DNA of 64,000 nt from UBA11889 sp002313255 (GCA_913045265.1 CAJWQX010000002.1:25251-89250), one strand, 5' to 3'; positions 51,622 to 61,164 are shown, counted from the stretch's first letter. Notes: generated by a model not told the origin, from the letters alone. Program-made: numbers and translations.

Positions 51622-52316
51622 GCCGGTCCCAGTTGGTGCGAGCGACGTAGTACTTTCATCGGGTAACGGATCCGCTCGTGATAGCCGAGTTTGGCATACA
51701 CGCGGCTGGCAATCCTCTCGGCAGGGCTACCAACACGCACGTGCAGGAACGACTTGCAATTAGCGCAATGTTGGCGTGTGACGATTTCGGCAACAAGCCC
51801 CTGCGCGTATCCTCGACCACCAAAACCTTCGGCAGTGCAGACGGCGCTAACTTCACGGTTTCCTTCGAAGCAAATTCGTTCACCCGCCATCGATACAAGA
51901 CGTCCTCCTACACGCACACCTACATAGTCTCCTAGTTGGTGGGTCAACCGCTCAAAAGGCCCTGGATCTGTGGCCTTGACGAGCCTTTGCATTTCTTCGG
52001 CATCCCCTTCGTGTAGTTCGATCCAGGTGAAGTCGGTTTCGTTGGGTTCCAGGATGTCACATACCCACTGGGTGAGTTCGATCGTTGTCAATTCCCGCCA
52101 TAGGCTGGCGTCAACAGGCCCAGCCTTAATCACCGCGACAATCTCGTCCGGCGTTACTAGCTGACTCAGCTCGTTCGTCGCCTCAATCGAACTGTCCGCT
52201 ACCGCCGCAATGGGGGAAACATCGGCGCAATAGCGGGCGGCAAGCGACCCCACGACCCCAAATTCGCGCTGCTCGCCAGTCAGCGCGTGCCACGCCGGGT
52301 TATCAAGCGGATCCAA
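51618..52316 (-). CDS. GNAT-family N-acetyltransferase
   Basis: A 232-residue acetyltransferase with the GNAT core in the C-terminal half: REVSAVCTAEGFGGRGYAQG (acetyl-CoA pyrophosphate loop Gly-x-Gly-x-Ala), then VRVGSPAERIASRVYAKLGY. The N-terminal 110 residues are less conserved. The start is a TTG supported by a perfect GGAGG five bases upstream, with no better ATG near. It is translationally coupled to the membrane protein downstream. The acceptor is unknown. Confidence 0.83.
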   Translation of the reverse strand: MDPLDNPAWHALTGEQREFGVVGSLAARYCADVSPIAAVADSSIEATNELSQLVTPDEIVAVIKAGPVDASLWRELTTIELTQWVCDILEPNETDFTWIELHEGDAEEMQRLVKATDPGPFERLTHQLGDYVGVRVGGRLVSMAGERICFEGNREVSAVCTAEGFGGRGYAQGLVAEIVTRQHCANCKSFLHVRVGSPAERIASRVYAKLGYHERIRYPMKVLRRSHQLGPA

Positions 52317-52488
52317 TTAAACCTCCAAAACTGCCGCAAACGTCACCTTGATCGACCAAGGTTACCGATAATCGTGAGATCAATCGTTCCGGGCTCAATA
52401 AACGACAGCTATTCCTATTCGCGTAGGGATAATTCAGCCGGTATCCGTTTACCGGCACATCGTTGGGAGTCGATCGTCCGACGAGCGA

Positions 52489-53499
52489 CTAATCCAACGC
52501 CTCTTTGGTCGTTTTGATGATCGCGGCAGCAACTTTATACGGATCCGCGTTCGAGGCGGTACGGCGGTCCTCAAGGCGACCTTTCCAACCGCCATCAATG
52601 GTGGCCACCGGTATGCGGATCGACGCACCGCGGTCGGCAACCGCAAAACTGAACGTATCGATTGATTCAGTCTCATGTTCGCCTGTCAGACGCAACTCAT
52701 TATGAGCTCCATAAACCGCGATATGGCGCGGAATATTTTTCCCGAAGTGTTCGCAAATTTTAGTGAATACCTCTTCTTTGCCTGACTCACGCATGACGCC
52801 ATTAGAAAAATTCGCGTGCATCCCAGAACCGTTCCAGTCCATGTCGCCAAGCGGTTTCGGGTGCCAGTTAATGGCATAACCATATTTTTCACCCGTTCGC
52901 TCTAAGACATAGCGAGCCAACCAAGTCTCGTCGCCAGCTCGTTTAGCACCCTTTCCAAATACCTGAAATTCCCACTGTCCCGCAGCAACCTCGGCATTGA
53001 TCCCTTCAACATTAATCCCCGCATCAAGACAAAGATCTAGGTGTTCGTCCACACAATCTCGCCCATACGTGTTCGATGCGCCTACCGAACAATAATAGGG
53101 GCCTTGCGGTCCAGGGTACCCATTCAACGGAAATCCCGGCGGGAGATCGGTATCCGTATCCCAGAGGAAGTACTCCTGTTCATAACCAAACCAAAAGTCC
53201 TCATCGTCATCGTCGATGGTTGCGCGTCCGTTAGAAACGTGCGGCGACCCATCAGCGTTCAAGACTTCTGTCATCACAAGATACGCATTCTTACGATCCG
53301 GATCCGGAAAAATGCAGACGGGTTTCAAAAGACAGTCCGAGTCGTTCCCTGCTGCCTGCTCCGTGGAACTACCGTCGAATGCCCACATCGGGCAATCGCC
53401 AAGTGTTCCGCCAAAGTCAGTCTGTACCAGGGTCTTGCTTCTTAGACTCTGGGTTGGTTTGTAGCCGTCAAGCCAGATATATTCCAACTTCGTTTTCAT
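52489..53499 (-). CDS. glnII: type II glutamine synthetase (GSII, eukaryote-like)
   Basis: A 336-residue glutamine synthetase of the short GSII class, not the 470-residue GlnA class. Motifs: CPMWAFDGSSTEQAAGNDSD (N-terminal latch), FWFGYEQEYFLW (metal Glu pair), AEVAAGQWEFQVF, NWHPKPLGDMDWNGSGMHAN (metal His), NELRLTGEHET and ADRGASIRIPVAT. It condenses ammonia and glutamate using ATP. There is no adenylylation Tyr loop. GGAGGG lies nine bases before the ATG. The 226 bases upstream hold no gene and no clear sigma-54 site. Confidence 0.93.
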   Translation of the reverse strand: MKTKLEYIWLDGYKPTQSLRSKTLVQTDFGGTLGDCPMWAFDGSSTEQAAGNDSDCLLKPVCIFPDPDRKNAYLVMTEVLNADGSPHVSNGRATIDDDDEDFWFGYEQEYFLWDTDTDLPPGFPLNGYPGPQGPYYCSVGASNTYGRDCVDEHLDLCLDAGINVEGINAEVAAGQWEFQVFGKGAKRAGDETWLARYVLERTGEKYGYAINWHPKPLGDMDWNGSGMHANFSNGVMRESGKEEVFTKICEHFGKNIPRHIAVYGAHNELRLTGEHETESIDTFSFAVADRGASIRIPVATIDGGWKGRLEDRRTASNADPYKVAAAIIKTTKEALD

Positions 53500-53725
53500 A
53501 GTGTGCCTTGCCCTCCAAAAACACTGCGCTTTATATTCGCGGCTTTCTCCACAGCCGTTGTTTTTCGTTTACCGCCTCGCTTACTCGTAGCCAAGCGACT
53601 CCAATGCGGCTCGCAAGCATAACGCAAACGCGAAACCAACAACTACGCCATTCAGCACAGGAAACTCTTATTTGAAACGAGGTCAGTTGACCAACCCGTA
53701 ACTCCATTCAGAAGCGAGAGCTCAC

Positions 53726-54928
53726 CTAATTTGCGATGCCTTGGTAAATCAAGGTTTTGAGTTCTCGCCTGATCGGATACGTCGACGACGGTAACAGTTG
53801 GGTTAGGAATACGACCGTCATGTCCTCCAAAGGATCGACCCAAAAATAGGTGCTCGCAGCCCCTCCCCAGGCAAATTCCCCTGGAGAATCAAGGACACCG
53901 GCCGCAGCCGGATCGAGGACGACCGAGAATCCGAGGCCAAAGCCAATCCCGTGATACGACGTTTCGCTAAAAACCGGCTGTCCCATCGCCGCCAGATCAA
54001 CATTTCCGGGCATGTGGTTAGTCGCCATGTACTCGACCGTTTTCCGACCTAGTATTCGATGGCCGCCAAACTCGCCTCGGTTCAGCAGCATTTGAGCGAA
54101 ACGACTGTAGTCATCAATCGTTGCGACCATGCCCCCACCACCGGAGAAAAACGTGGGGCGCTGGTGATATACCGAGCTGGCCGGATTGTCCTGCAGCTCG
54201 AATCCTCCACCACGTTTATAGCGATAGCATGCAGCGAACTTATCCTTAGAGGAGGCGGGCACTTGATACCCCGTGTCGTTCATTCCAAGAGGTTTTGTAA
54301 TCCGCTCGCGAACAAATACATCCAGATCAGTGTCCGAGAACAATTGCACAAGATAACCGCAGACGTCTGTCGCAACGCTGTAGTTCCATCGCGATCCAGG
54401 CGTGAACGAGAGGGGAATATCGGCCAGGTCATCAATCATGTCTTGGAGCGTCGATCCTTGGCGTTCGCCACCTATGGATGCATTCCGATATAAGGCATCG
54501 ACAGGGTGGCTATTCATGAATCCGTACGTCAGTCCAGAGGTATGCGTCAACAGATGCTTGATCGTCACCGGCACCGTGGTTGGGGACGTCACCATTGTTG
54601 CGCCGTCGCCGTTTTCGTACACGCGCAAATCTGACCAACTCGGGATGAACTTCGACACCGGATCATCCAACTGAAATTTTCCCCGTTCGTACAGCATCAT
54701 CAAGGCAACGCTGGTGATCGGTTTCGACATCGAATAAATGCGTACCACCGTGTCGCGCTCCATAGTGAGGTTCCCTTCAACATCACGATGGCCAAATGCG
54801 TGGAAATACGCTTCCTCTCCATGCCGCGTCACCAGACACGAGCATCCGGGGAAACGACCTTCGTCGACATACCCCTGCAGGTGTGAAGTAAGGTACTCAA
54901 GTCGATCAACCGAAAACCCGTGCCCCAT
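53726..54928 (-). CDS. serine hydrolase, class C beta-lactamase family
   Basis: A 400-residue protein of the penicillin-binding-protein/class C beta-lactamase-like esterase family. The nucleophile motif IYSMSKPITSVAL (Ser-x-x-Lys) is at about residue 69. The Tyr motif is WNYSVATDVCGY. A late FAWGGAASTYFWVDP region takes the place of the KTG motif. No signal peptide is visible, so it is probably an esterase or peptidase in the cytoplasm rather than an antibiotic-resistance enzyme. The ATG follows GGGAAATCATT. It is divergent from the gene at 55049. Confidence 0.88.
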   Translation of the reverse strand: MGHGFSVDRLEYLTSHLQGYVDEGRFPGCSCLVTRHGEEAYFHAFGHRDVEGNLTMERDTVVRIYSMSKPITSVALMMLYERGKFQLDDPVSKFIPSWSDLRVYENGDGATMVTSPTTVPVTIKHLLTHTSGLTYGFMNSHPVDALYRNASIGGERQGSTLQDMIDDLADIPLSFTPGSRWNYSVATDVCGYLVQLFSDTDLDVFVRERITKPLGMNDTGYQVPASSKDKFAACYRYKRGGGFELQDNPASSVYHQRPTFFSGGGGMVATIDDYSRFAQMLLNRGEFGGHRILGRKTVEYMATNHMPGNVDLAAMGQPVFSETSYHGIGFGLGFSVVLDPAAAGVLDSPGEFAWGGAASTYFWVDPLEDMTVVFLTQLLPSSTYPIRRELKTLIYQGIAN

Positions 54929-55048
54929 AATGATTTCCCAACCATTTGACCCAGCATAACCGTTTACCCAAAGTTACGTGGACGGGGCGACTGGCAGCAA
55001 TGGCTCCATTTAGACTTTTGACGGAAGATGGGCGGGGGGAGAATTCCG

Positions 55049-55906
55049 ATGACACCTGGACAGAAATTAAGACATGCCCTGGCATCCGAAAAGGTCGTTT
55101 TCGCACCGCTTACGCTCGATGCACTGACCGGTCGTATCGCCGAGCGAGCTGGATTCTCAGCCGGTTACATTAGCGGCGGTGCATTGGGATTTGCACACGG
55201 CGTAAGCGAGGCGTTGCTTACGTTAACCGAAATTGCCGATGTTACGCAGCACGTGACCGCCCGCACCGACATTGCCGTGATCGTCGATGGTGGCGTGGGT
55301 TTTGGCGACGCCGTACACACAACCCGAACGATTCAGGTGGTTGAAGCCGCTGGCGCTGCTGGTATCGAGATCGAAGATCAAGTGGCGCCGAAACGGGTGA
55401 GCCATCACCGTGGCATCGAGCACCTCATCGAAATCGGCGAAATGACCGATAAGATCCGCGCCGCGGTCGGCGCGCGTAGCGATTCGGACTTCGTCATCAT
55501 CGCGCGCACCGGAGCAGTTCGTAACGAATCGTTCGAAAAAGCGATTGAGCGCGGCAATGCCTATGCAGACGCTGGGGCAGACTTGGTCATGCTCATGCCA
55601 ACCAATGAAACCGAATGGCAGGAAGCGCCTCGACGTATCGGCGTACCGCTCGCCACGATTACCTCGCTCGACACACGCCTTCCAACGGAGTGGGCAACGT
55701 TGGGCTGGGATTTGATTATCGATCCCTTTACTGCACAAACGGCAGCCGTCAACGCCATATCAAACGCGTATCAGCAATTTCGACAATCCGGGACCACCGG
55801 CTTGGATCCTAACGAAATATTTGCGCACTACCGACTGTTGCCCGACATCGCCGGGTTCCAAGAACTTTATGAGATCGAAGATCGAACAACGGAGAAAACC
55901 TCATGA
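55049..55906 (+). CDS. isocitrate lyase/PEP mutase family protein, oxaloacetate decarboxylase-like
   Basis: A 285-residue TIM-barrel enzyme of the ICL/PEP mutase superfamily (ISGGALGFAHGVSEALLTLT, then VIVDGGVGFGDAVHTTRTIQ and GIEIEDQVAPKRVSHHRG). Lyases of the family have a catalytic Cys in KRCGH; here that position is KRVSHH, so lyase activity is unlikely. A His-rich loop is known in the oxaloacetate decarboxylase branch, which fits. The ATG at 55049 follows GGGGGGAG; an upstream ATG at 55028 lacks a site. The next gene overlaps by four bases. Confidence 0.82.
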   Translation: MTPGQKLRHALASEKVVFAPLTLDALTGRIAERAGFSAGYISGGALGFAHGVSEALLTLTEIADVTQHVTARTDIAVIVDGGVGFGDAVHTTRTIQVVEAAGAAGIEIEDQVAPKRVSHHRGIEHLIEIGEMTDKIRAAVGARSDSDFVIIARTGAVRNESFEKAIERGNAYADAGADLVMLMPTNETEWQEAPRRIGVPLATITSLDTRLPTEWATLGWDLIIDPFTAQTAAVNAISNAYQQFRQSGTTGLDPNEIFAHYRLLPDIAGFQELYEIEDRTTEKTS

Positions 55907-57117
55907 ACGTCGAAATACGACCCCTCACTGCTGGCGAGATGGGGCAGTTGGGCGAACTAGGCGGCTACGTGTACGGCGGCAGTTTTGGCGACGGACCGGA
56001 CAACGTCGTCGCAACCGCCAATTTACCGGATTGGACACTGTGTGCGCTTGTCGACGGGAAGCTCGTCTCTAGCTTCACGGCCATTCCATTCACAATGCGT
56101 GCGAATGGCAACGCCGTTGCGCTAGCCGGCGTCTCTACGGTCGGGACGCAGCCCGAGTATCGACGTCAGGGTCTTCTACGGCGGATTCAAACCCAGGCCT
56201 TCGCCGACATGCGTGATCGTGGCCAGTCAGTGGCAGCACTTTGGGCTTCGCAAGCCGCCATCTACCAGCGCTACGGCTATGCCATGACAACGGTCCTGCG
56301 TTCATACCATGTGGACACTACAGATATCGGTTTTCACGACGGCGTTTGGGGATCGGGTTGCGTCGAGCGCCTTTCAGTCAACGACGCATTCGATGTCATC
56401 AAATCGATCTATATTCGTTTCGTTGAAAACCGCACCTGCTACCTGCATCGAAGCAAGGCGCTATGGTTGCAAAATGCGATGGAGGAGATCGAAGGGCAGG
56501 GTCCGATCCATGCCGGTGTGCATTACGATGAGGAAGGTAAGGCCGACGGCTACATCATCTACACTCTCCGGGCAAACAAAGTTGACCACGCAACTCGAGG
56601 TCAGGAAATTATCATCCGGGATATGGCCTGGCTTTCGATGGATGGATATCGATCAATGTGGGAATGGCTCAAGCGGCATGATTTAGTTGGTCGGGTGTCA
56701 TACCAGACGGCGGCCGCCGACGATCCCGCGGTCGAGCTATTTGCCGAACCGAGGCTTCTCCACGGCGTCGATCACGAAGGAATTTGGCTTCGGGTCGTTG
56801 ACGCAACAGGCGCCCTCGGAGACCGTGCTTATTCGAGCGAGGGAGAGATCACCATCGGCTTGACCGATGATCCTCTTACGCCATGGAACAATCGCTCCAT
56901 ACGGCTCGAGGCGTCACCCGAAGGCGCTCACGTTACGTCAAGCAAGTCGGCCGATCTCCAAACGTCTGCCAAAGCGCTTGCATCGCTTTATAGCGGCTTT
57001 CGCACGGCAAGGCAGTTGCGGGCGTGGGGACTCATCGAGGGTGAGGATCATGTGATTGATACCGCAGACCGTCTATTCGCCAGCAGCCATGCGCCACACT
57101 GTCCCGATCATTTTTGA
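55903..57117 (+). CDS. Eis-like GNAT acetyltransferase
   Basis: A 404-residue protein of the Eis family: an N-terminal GNAT domain with STVGTQPEYRRQGLLRRIQT (acetyl-CoA loop Arg-Arg-Gln-Gly), a second GNAT-like domain, and a C-terminal sterol-carrier-like segment (about 305-400). A C-terminal free carboxylate after PDHF is typical for family catalysis. Eis proteins acetylate amines such as Lys side chains or aminoglycosides. It overlaps the preceding gene (ATGA), with GGAG eight bases upstream. The substrate is unknown. Confidence 0.87.
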   Translation: MNVEIRPLTAGEMGQLGELGGYVYGGSFGDGPDNVVATANLPDWTLCALVDGKLVSSFTAIPFTMRANGNAVALAGVSTVGTQPEYRRQGLLRRIQTQAFADMRDRGQSVAALWASQAAIYQRYGYAMTTVLRSYHVDTTDIGFHDGVWGSGCVERLSVNDAFDVIKSIYIRFVENRTCYLHRSKALWLQNAMEEIEGQGPIHAGVHYDEEGKADGYIIYTLRANKVDHATRGQEIIIRDMAWLSMDGYRSMWEWLKRHDLVGRVSYQTAAADDPAVELFAEPRLLHGVDHEGIWLRVVDATGALGDRAYSSEGEITIGLTDDPLTPWNNRSIRLEASPEGAHVTSSKSADLQTSAKALASLYSGFRTARQLRAWGLIEGEDHVIDTADRLFASSHAPHCPDHF

Positions 57118-57150
57118 CTCGACATCTCCCATATTCTTGAGCCCGCGTCA

Positions 57151-57570
57151 TTAATCGAATAGGGGCTTACCTCGCAACTGTTTTTTTTGCCCAAGACGCT
57201 GTTTTCGCTGAATACGCGCTTTAACCGCTTTACGCGACGGCTTCGTTTTGAGTCGCTTCTTTGGAGCTCGACCAGCCTCCGACAAGAGAACGCGCAGGCG
57301 GTCCATCGCGTCCTCCCGGTTGCGCCCTTGAGTCCGCTGAGCCTGCGCAAAAATAATAATTTCCCCTGCCCGATTTAGGCGGTTTCCCGCGATTAATGCT
57401 AAACGCCGCCGATACGCTGTCGAAAAACGACACGCACTGAGATCTAGTCGTAACTCCGCGGCTGTTGCCACCTTGTTGACGTTCTGGCCCCCCGGTCCCG
57501 TTGACCGAACAAACTTCCACCTCAGCGCTTCAGCCGGAATTTGTAGACCAGCAATGGTGTAGTCGGTCAC
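57151..57570 (-). CDS. arfB: ArfB (YaeJ) peptidyl-tRNA hydrolase for stalled ribosomes
   Basis: A 139-residue release-factor-like rescue protein. The catalytic GGQ is in RSTGPGGQNVNKVATAAELR. The C-terminal tail is long and basic (SRKAVKARIQRKQRLGQKKQ), and should enter the empty mRNA channel of stalled ribosomes. The size and tail fit ArfB and not RF1/RF2, which have additional domains. It starts at a GTG with a weak GGA site. It is divergent from the acyl-CoA carboxyltransferase gene and convergent with the Eis-like gene. Confidence 0.93.
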   Translation of the reverse strand: MTDYTIAGLQIPAEALRWKFVRSTGPGGQNVNKVATAAELRLDLSACRFSTAYRRRLALIAGNRLNRAGEIIIFAQAQRTQGRNREDAMDRLRVLLSEAGRAPKKRLKTKPSRKAVKARIQRKQRLGQKKQLRGKPLFD

Positions 57571-57635
57571 CGCTATTCCAAACGTTTGTTTTAGTCGGCG
57601 GGTGCAAGATAATCCCCAGCTAAGGGGAGGACAAC

Positions 57636-59192
57636 ATGAGCTGGAAAGACGAAGTTAATGAGATCACTCATCGCCGTGCGTTGCGCCAAGCTATGGGAGG
57701 CGCCGAGGGCATCGAACGTCAACACAAGCGTGGGAAACTAACAGTCCGGGAACGCATAGATAAGTTCGTCGATCCGAACGGGTTCCGCGAATTTCATTCA
57801 CTGACCGGTAGCTCCACGTATAGCGAGAAAGGTGACCTGAAGAGCTTTATACCGCGCGGCTCAGTCGAAGGTACGGCATTGGTCGATGGACGTAAGGTCA
57901 TTCTGAGCGCGGGAGATTTTACAGTGCGCGGTGGTTCCGCGAGTTCAGGCGGCGGTATGGGATCGGAGCTCCCGTCCAATGAACGCGCCCGTCAGTGGCG
58001 TCTCCCTTACGTCCGCTTACTTGATGCGGCCGGAGGTAGCGTCCGCGGTTTCGAGGAAATGGGTCGTACCTATCTGCCCGACGGTAACCACGGGTCAACG
58101 ATTGATGTCGATCTTCTCTCGCGGGTGCCTGTGGTATCCGCTGTGATGGGGTCTGTTGCCGGTCTACCCGCGATCAACGCTTGCTTAGCCCATTTTAACG
58201 TGATGGTTAAAGACTCAAGTCAACTATTCCCTGGCGGTCCCCCAGTGGTTAAAGCGGCATTGGGTTACGAAATCAGCAAAGAAGAACTGGGGGGCCCACA
58301 CATCCACACCCGAATTAGCGGTTCGGTGGACAATCTTGCAGATACAGAGGAAGACGCCTTTGGTCAAATTAAGCGCTTCCTCAGTTACCTGCCATCCAAT
58401 GTCCATGAAATGCCGCCTCGTCGTTTAACGGACGATCCCGCCGACCGTAACGAAGAAGATCTACTGTCTTTGATCCCTCGAGACCGGCGGCAAGTGTTCG
58501 ACGCCCGCAAATTGGTCGAATTGGTTCTCGATCACGGTTCGTTTTTTGAGATCTCACCTCGCTACGGTCGTGCCCGGCTCACTGGGCTCGGACGGATTAA
58601 CGGTTTCCCCGTTGGGGTAATGGCAAACAACCCGCGTCATAACGGTGGCTCAACGGACGTCGCGGCTGGTAATAAGGTGATTCGCCTTTTGCAATTATGC
58701 GATGTGTTTCATTTACCGATCATTAGCTTCGCTGACGAGCCCGGCTTTATGGTGGGGTTGGAATCTGAAAAGGCCGGCATCGAACGCGCCGGCGCGGCGC
58801 TTGTCGCAGTTACCTGTCAAAGCCGCATGCCTTGGTTGACCGTGGTAGTCGGACGGCTCTACGGCGTGGCGGGACAGTGTCATCACCGACCATCGGGCAT
58901 GTTTCGCCGTTACGCTTGGCCTTCAGCTGCATGGGGATCAATGCATATTACTGGCGGCGCTTCCGCGGCTTATCGCCGCGAAATCGACGGCGCAGACGAT
59001 CCGGAGGCTAAATTAGAGGAGATCGAATCGCGCCTTAACGCCCTCGCCTCGCCGTTTCGAACCGCTGAGGTAACCGGTCAAGACATTATCGATCCCCGCG
59101 AAACTCGAGGTTTTGCAGCCGAGTTCGTTGACGATGCGCAACGCGTGCTCAAGGCCCAGCTTGGAGATCCTCTTATCCCTTATCGGCCCTAG
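57636..59192 (+). CDS. acyl-CoA carboxylase carboxyltransferase (beta) subunit
   Basis: A 518-residue carboxyltransferase of a biotin-dependent acyl-CoA carboxylase such as propionyl- or methylcrotonyl-CoA carboxylase. It has GKLTVRERIDKFVDPNGFRE at the N-terminus, the first-domain oxyanion region GSVAGLPAINACLAHFNVMV, and the second domain with PRHNGGSTDVAAGNKVIRLL and FADEPGFMVGLESEKAGIER. The biotin carboxylase and carrier subunit is not adjacent. With the VOC epimerase-like gene at 17.5 kb it could serve propionyl-CoA catabolism. GGGGAGG precedes the ATG. Confidence 0.88.
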   Translation: MSWKDEVNEITHRRALRQAMGGAEGIERQHKRGKLTVRERIDKFVDPNGFREFHSLTGSSTYSEKGDLKSFIPRGSVEGTALVDGRKVILSAGDFTVRGGSASSGGGMGSELPSNERARQWRLPYVRLLDAAGGSVRGFEEMGRTYLPDGNHGSTIDVDLLSRVPVVSAVMGSVAGLPAINACLAHFNVMVKDSSQLFPGGPPVVKAALGYEISKEELGGPHIHTRISGSVDNLADTEEDAFGQIKRFLSYLPSNVHEMPPRRLTDDPADRNEEDLLSLIPRDRRQVFDARKLVELVLDHGSFFEISPRYGRARLTGLGRINGFPVGVMANNPRHNGGSTDVAAGNKVIRLLQLCDVFHLPIISFADEPGFMVGLESEKAGIERAGAALVAVTCQSRMPWLTVVVGRLYGVAGQCHHRPSGMFRRYAWPSAAWGSMHITGGASAAYRREIDGADDPEAKLEEIESRLNALASPFRTAEVTGQDIIDPRETRGFAAEFVDDAQRVLKAQLGDPLIPYRP

Positions 59193-59195
59193 TTA

Positions 59196-60248
59196 TCACT
59201 CGTCGTGGCTGGTCCTTTCGCGTTCCTTCGCGCGACGTCGCATTCGTTGGGTAGTTCGACGCTCAGTATCGCGCCGGTCGCTGAGCGATGCCGAGTTGCG
59301 CGCCTCTTCCCGCCAAAGCTTTCTGAACTGTTGTAACCTCTCCGGCTCCAGCTGACCCTCGGAAATTGCAGATTGCACTGCACAACCCGGCTCCGTTTGA
59401 TGGTCGCAGTCAACAAATCGACAACGGGCTGCCAGAGTCGCTACATCCTCGAAAGCCGATGCGACGCCTTCGGCTGCGTCGGCAAGCGCAAGCTCTCTGA
59501 TGCCTGGCACGTCCATGACCAGGGCTCCTTGTTCAATCGGATGTATCGATCGATGACTAGTTGTGTGTCGACCCCGACTATCGTCTTCCCTTATCGCTTC
59601 GGTTCGTTGCACTTGATAACCCGCCAGCGTATTCAGTAACGTGGATTTGCCAACCCCCGACGACCCAACGAGGGCGACGGTTTGACCTTCTGTAGTCCAC
59701 AGCCGCACGCCTTCAAGAGTGTCCGCGTCACGCGCATCGATACATTCGATCACCGAGTTACCTGAGACTTTCTGGGCCCTCTCGACGTATTGATGACTTT
59801 TATTCGACAGATCGCGTTTGGTTATCACGACCACGGCCGTAATCTCCATTTCTCGGGCTAGTGCAAGGTATCTGATGAGACGATTTTCATTAAATTCATC
59901 GTTACACGACGTGACGACAAATAACGTATCGATATTGGCTGCGATTAGCTGTATTTCGCGCTTCGATCCAGCGGCATAGCGCTTAAACACGCTCTTGCGT
60001 TCAAGAAGGCGCACGACCTTATCCCGTCCTCCACCTAACAACACCCAATCACCCACGGTGGGTCGTAGTTCTGTCGGACCCCGAAACCAATTGCTACCGA
60101 GTGCGACGTCGTATTCATCAACGCCGTCGGTAACCACCAAGGAAGAACGATGCACGGCAACCACACGGGCCGGTACCGCGAAATCCCGTTCATCCGTGCT
60201 TAGTTGTAGTGAAAAAAAGTGATCCCAGCCGAATGCCTCGAGGCTCAC
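59196..60248 (-). CDS. rsgA: ribosome small subunit maturation GTPase RsgA
   Basis: A 350-residue circularly permuted GTPase. An OB-fold domain comes first (about 20-100), then the G domain with VITKRDLS (G4, TKRD) before the P-loop VALVGSSGVGKSTLLNTLAG, the G2 region DDSRGRHTTSHRS, and DVPGIRE (G3). A C-terminal zinc knuckle has CRFVDCDHQTEPGCAV. The tail is highly basic (about 315-350). It assists 30S maturation and releases factors. The start is a GTG with little ribosome-site support. It is convergent with the carboxyltransferase gene, three bases apart. Confidence 0.94.
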   Translation of the reverse strand: MSLEAFGWDHFFSLQLSTDERDFAVPARVVAVHRSSLVVTDGVDEYDVALGSNWFRGPTELRPTVGDWVLLGGGRDKVVRLLERKSVFKRYAAGSKREIQLIAANIDTLFVVTSCNDEFNENRLIRYLALAREMEITAVVVITKRDLSNKSHQYVERAQKVSGNSVIECIDARDADTLEGVRLWTTEGQTVALVGSSGVGKSTLLNTLAGYQVQRTEAIREDDSRGRHTTSHRSIHPIEQGALVMDVPGIRELALADAAEGVASAFEDVATLAARCRFVDCDHQTEPGCAVQSAISEGQLEPERLQQFRKLWREEARNSASLSDRRDTERRTTQRMRRRAKERERTSHDE

Positions 60249-60345
60249 GCTGGCGCGCTCGTCACGAACGAGGCAAAGAGTACTTGCTCTATCAAATCAA
60301 GGGTGGTTGCTATAACGAACACCATCGCATTATGGTGAAACCAGA

Positions 60346-61164
60346 ATGTCGACGCACCTCAATAAAGCAGAAATCGAGGCCTTTCACCGGCGAGGGTATC
60401 ACACACCGTTGCGCGTGCTGTCGGCCAAAGAAGCCGTCGCCATACGGCAAAAACTTGAAGTGATTAATACCGAATTTGGGCGGGCAGATGTGGCAAACCC
60501 TCTCACCGACGCGCATCTAATTTATCGATGGGCATGGGACGTAATTCATGATCCCCGGATTGTCGATCCAGTTAGCGACCTTCTCGGACCCAACGTGCTG
60601 CTTTGGTCACTTAATTGGTTCATCAAAGAGCCCTTAGATGAAAAGTTTGTCACTTATCATCAAGATGCAACCTATTGGGGTCTTGAGCCTCACGATGTTG
60701 TGACGGCTTGGATTGCGCTTTCGGACGCAGGGCCAGCCACCGGGCCGATGAAATTTGTCCCCGAAAGTCACCGAGGCACATTACGGGATCACACCGACAC
60801 ATTTGAAAAACAAAATCTACTTTCTCGAGGCCAAGCGATCGAACAAGATATTTCCGACAGCGATACAATTTTAGCACCTCTAAAAGTCGGTGAAATGTCA
60901 CTTCATCATGTGCGTTTGATCCACGGTTCCGAACCCAACCGTACCCGCGATCGCCGGATAGGCATGGTACTGCGATACTGTGCCACTCACGTAAAACAGA
61001 CAAAATTGCGGGACACAGCCGTGTTAGTGCACGGCCTCGATATCTACGATCATTTCGACTTGTTGCCAGCACCAGAAACCGATGCGGGTAACAAAGAACT
61101 CGGGCGCCAGAAAGATGCACTTCAACGGATGCAGCGCGCGCTGCACTCCAAAGACTACGAATAG
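60346..61164 (+). CDS. phytanoyl-CoA dioxygenase (PhyH) family protein
   Basis: A 272-residue Fe(II)/2-oxoglutarate oxygenase of the PhyH family. The iron ligands are His105 and Asp107 in VTYHQDATYWGL, with a distal His in LIHGSEPNRTRDRRIG, where the Arg should bind 2-oxoglutarate. Members 2-hydroxylate acyl-CoA or other small molecules. A second PhyH gene is convergent at 61195, and the product class would feed the 2-hydroxyacyl-CoA lyase at 20.3 kb (inference). The substrate is unproven. Confidence 0.88.
   Translation: MSTHLNKAEIEAFHRRGYHTPLRVLSAKEAVAIRQKLEVINTEFGRADVANPLTDAHLIYRWAWDVIHDPRIVDPVSDLLGPNVLLWSLNWFIKEPLDEKFVTYHQDATYWGLEPHDVVTAWIALSDAGPATGPMKFVPESHRGTLRDHTDTFEKQNLLSRGQAIEQDISDSDTILAPLKVGEMSLHHVRLIHGSEPNRTRDRRIGMVLRYCATHVKQTKLRDTAVLVHGLDIYDHFDLLPAPETDAGNKELGRQKDALQRMQRALHSKDYE

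Noticed and set aside
53726..54928. Antibiotic-resistance beta-lactamase
   Set aside because: No signal peptide and no canonical KTG; the sequence fits esterase-type members of the fold.
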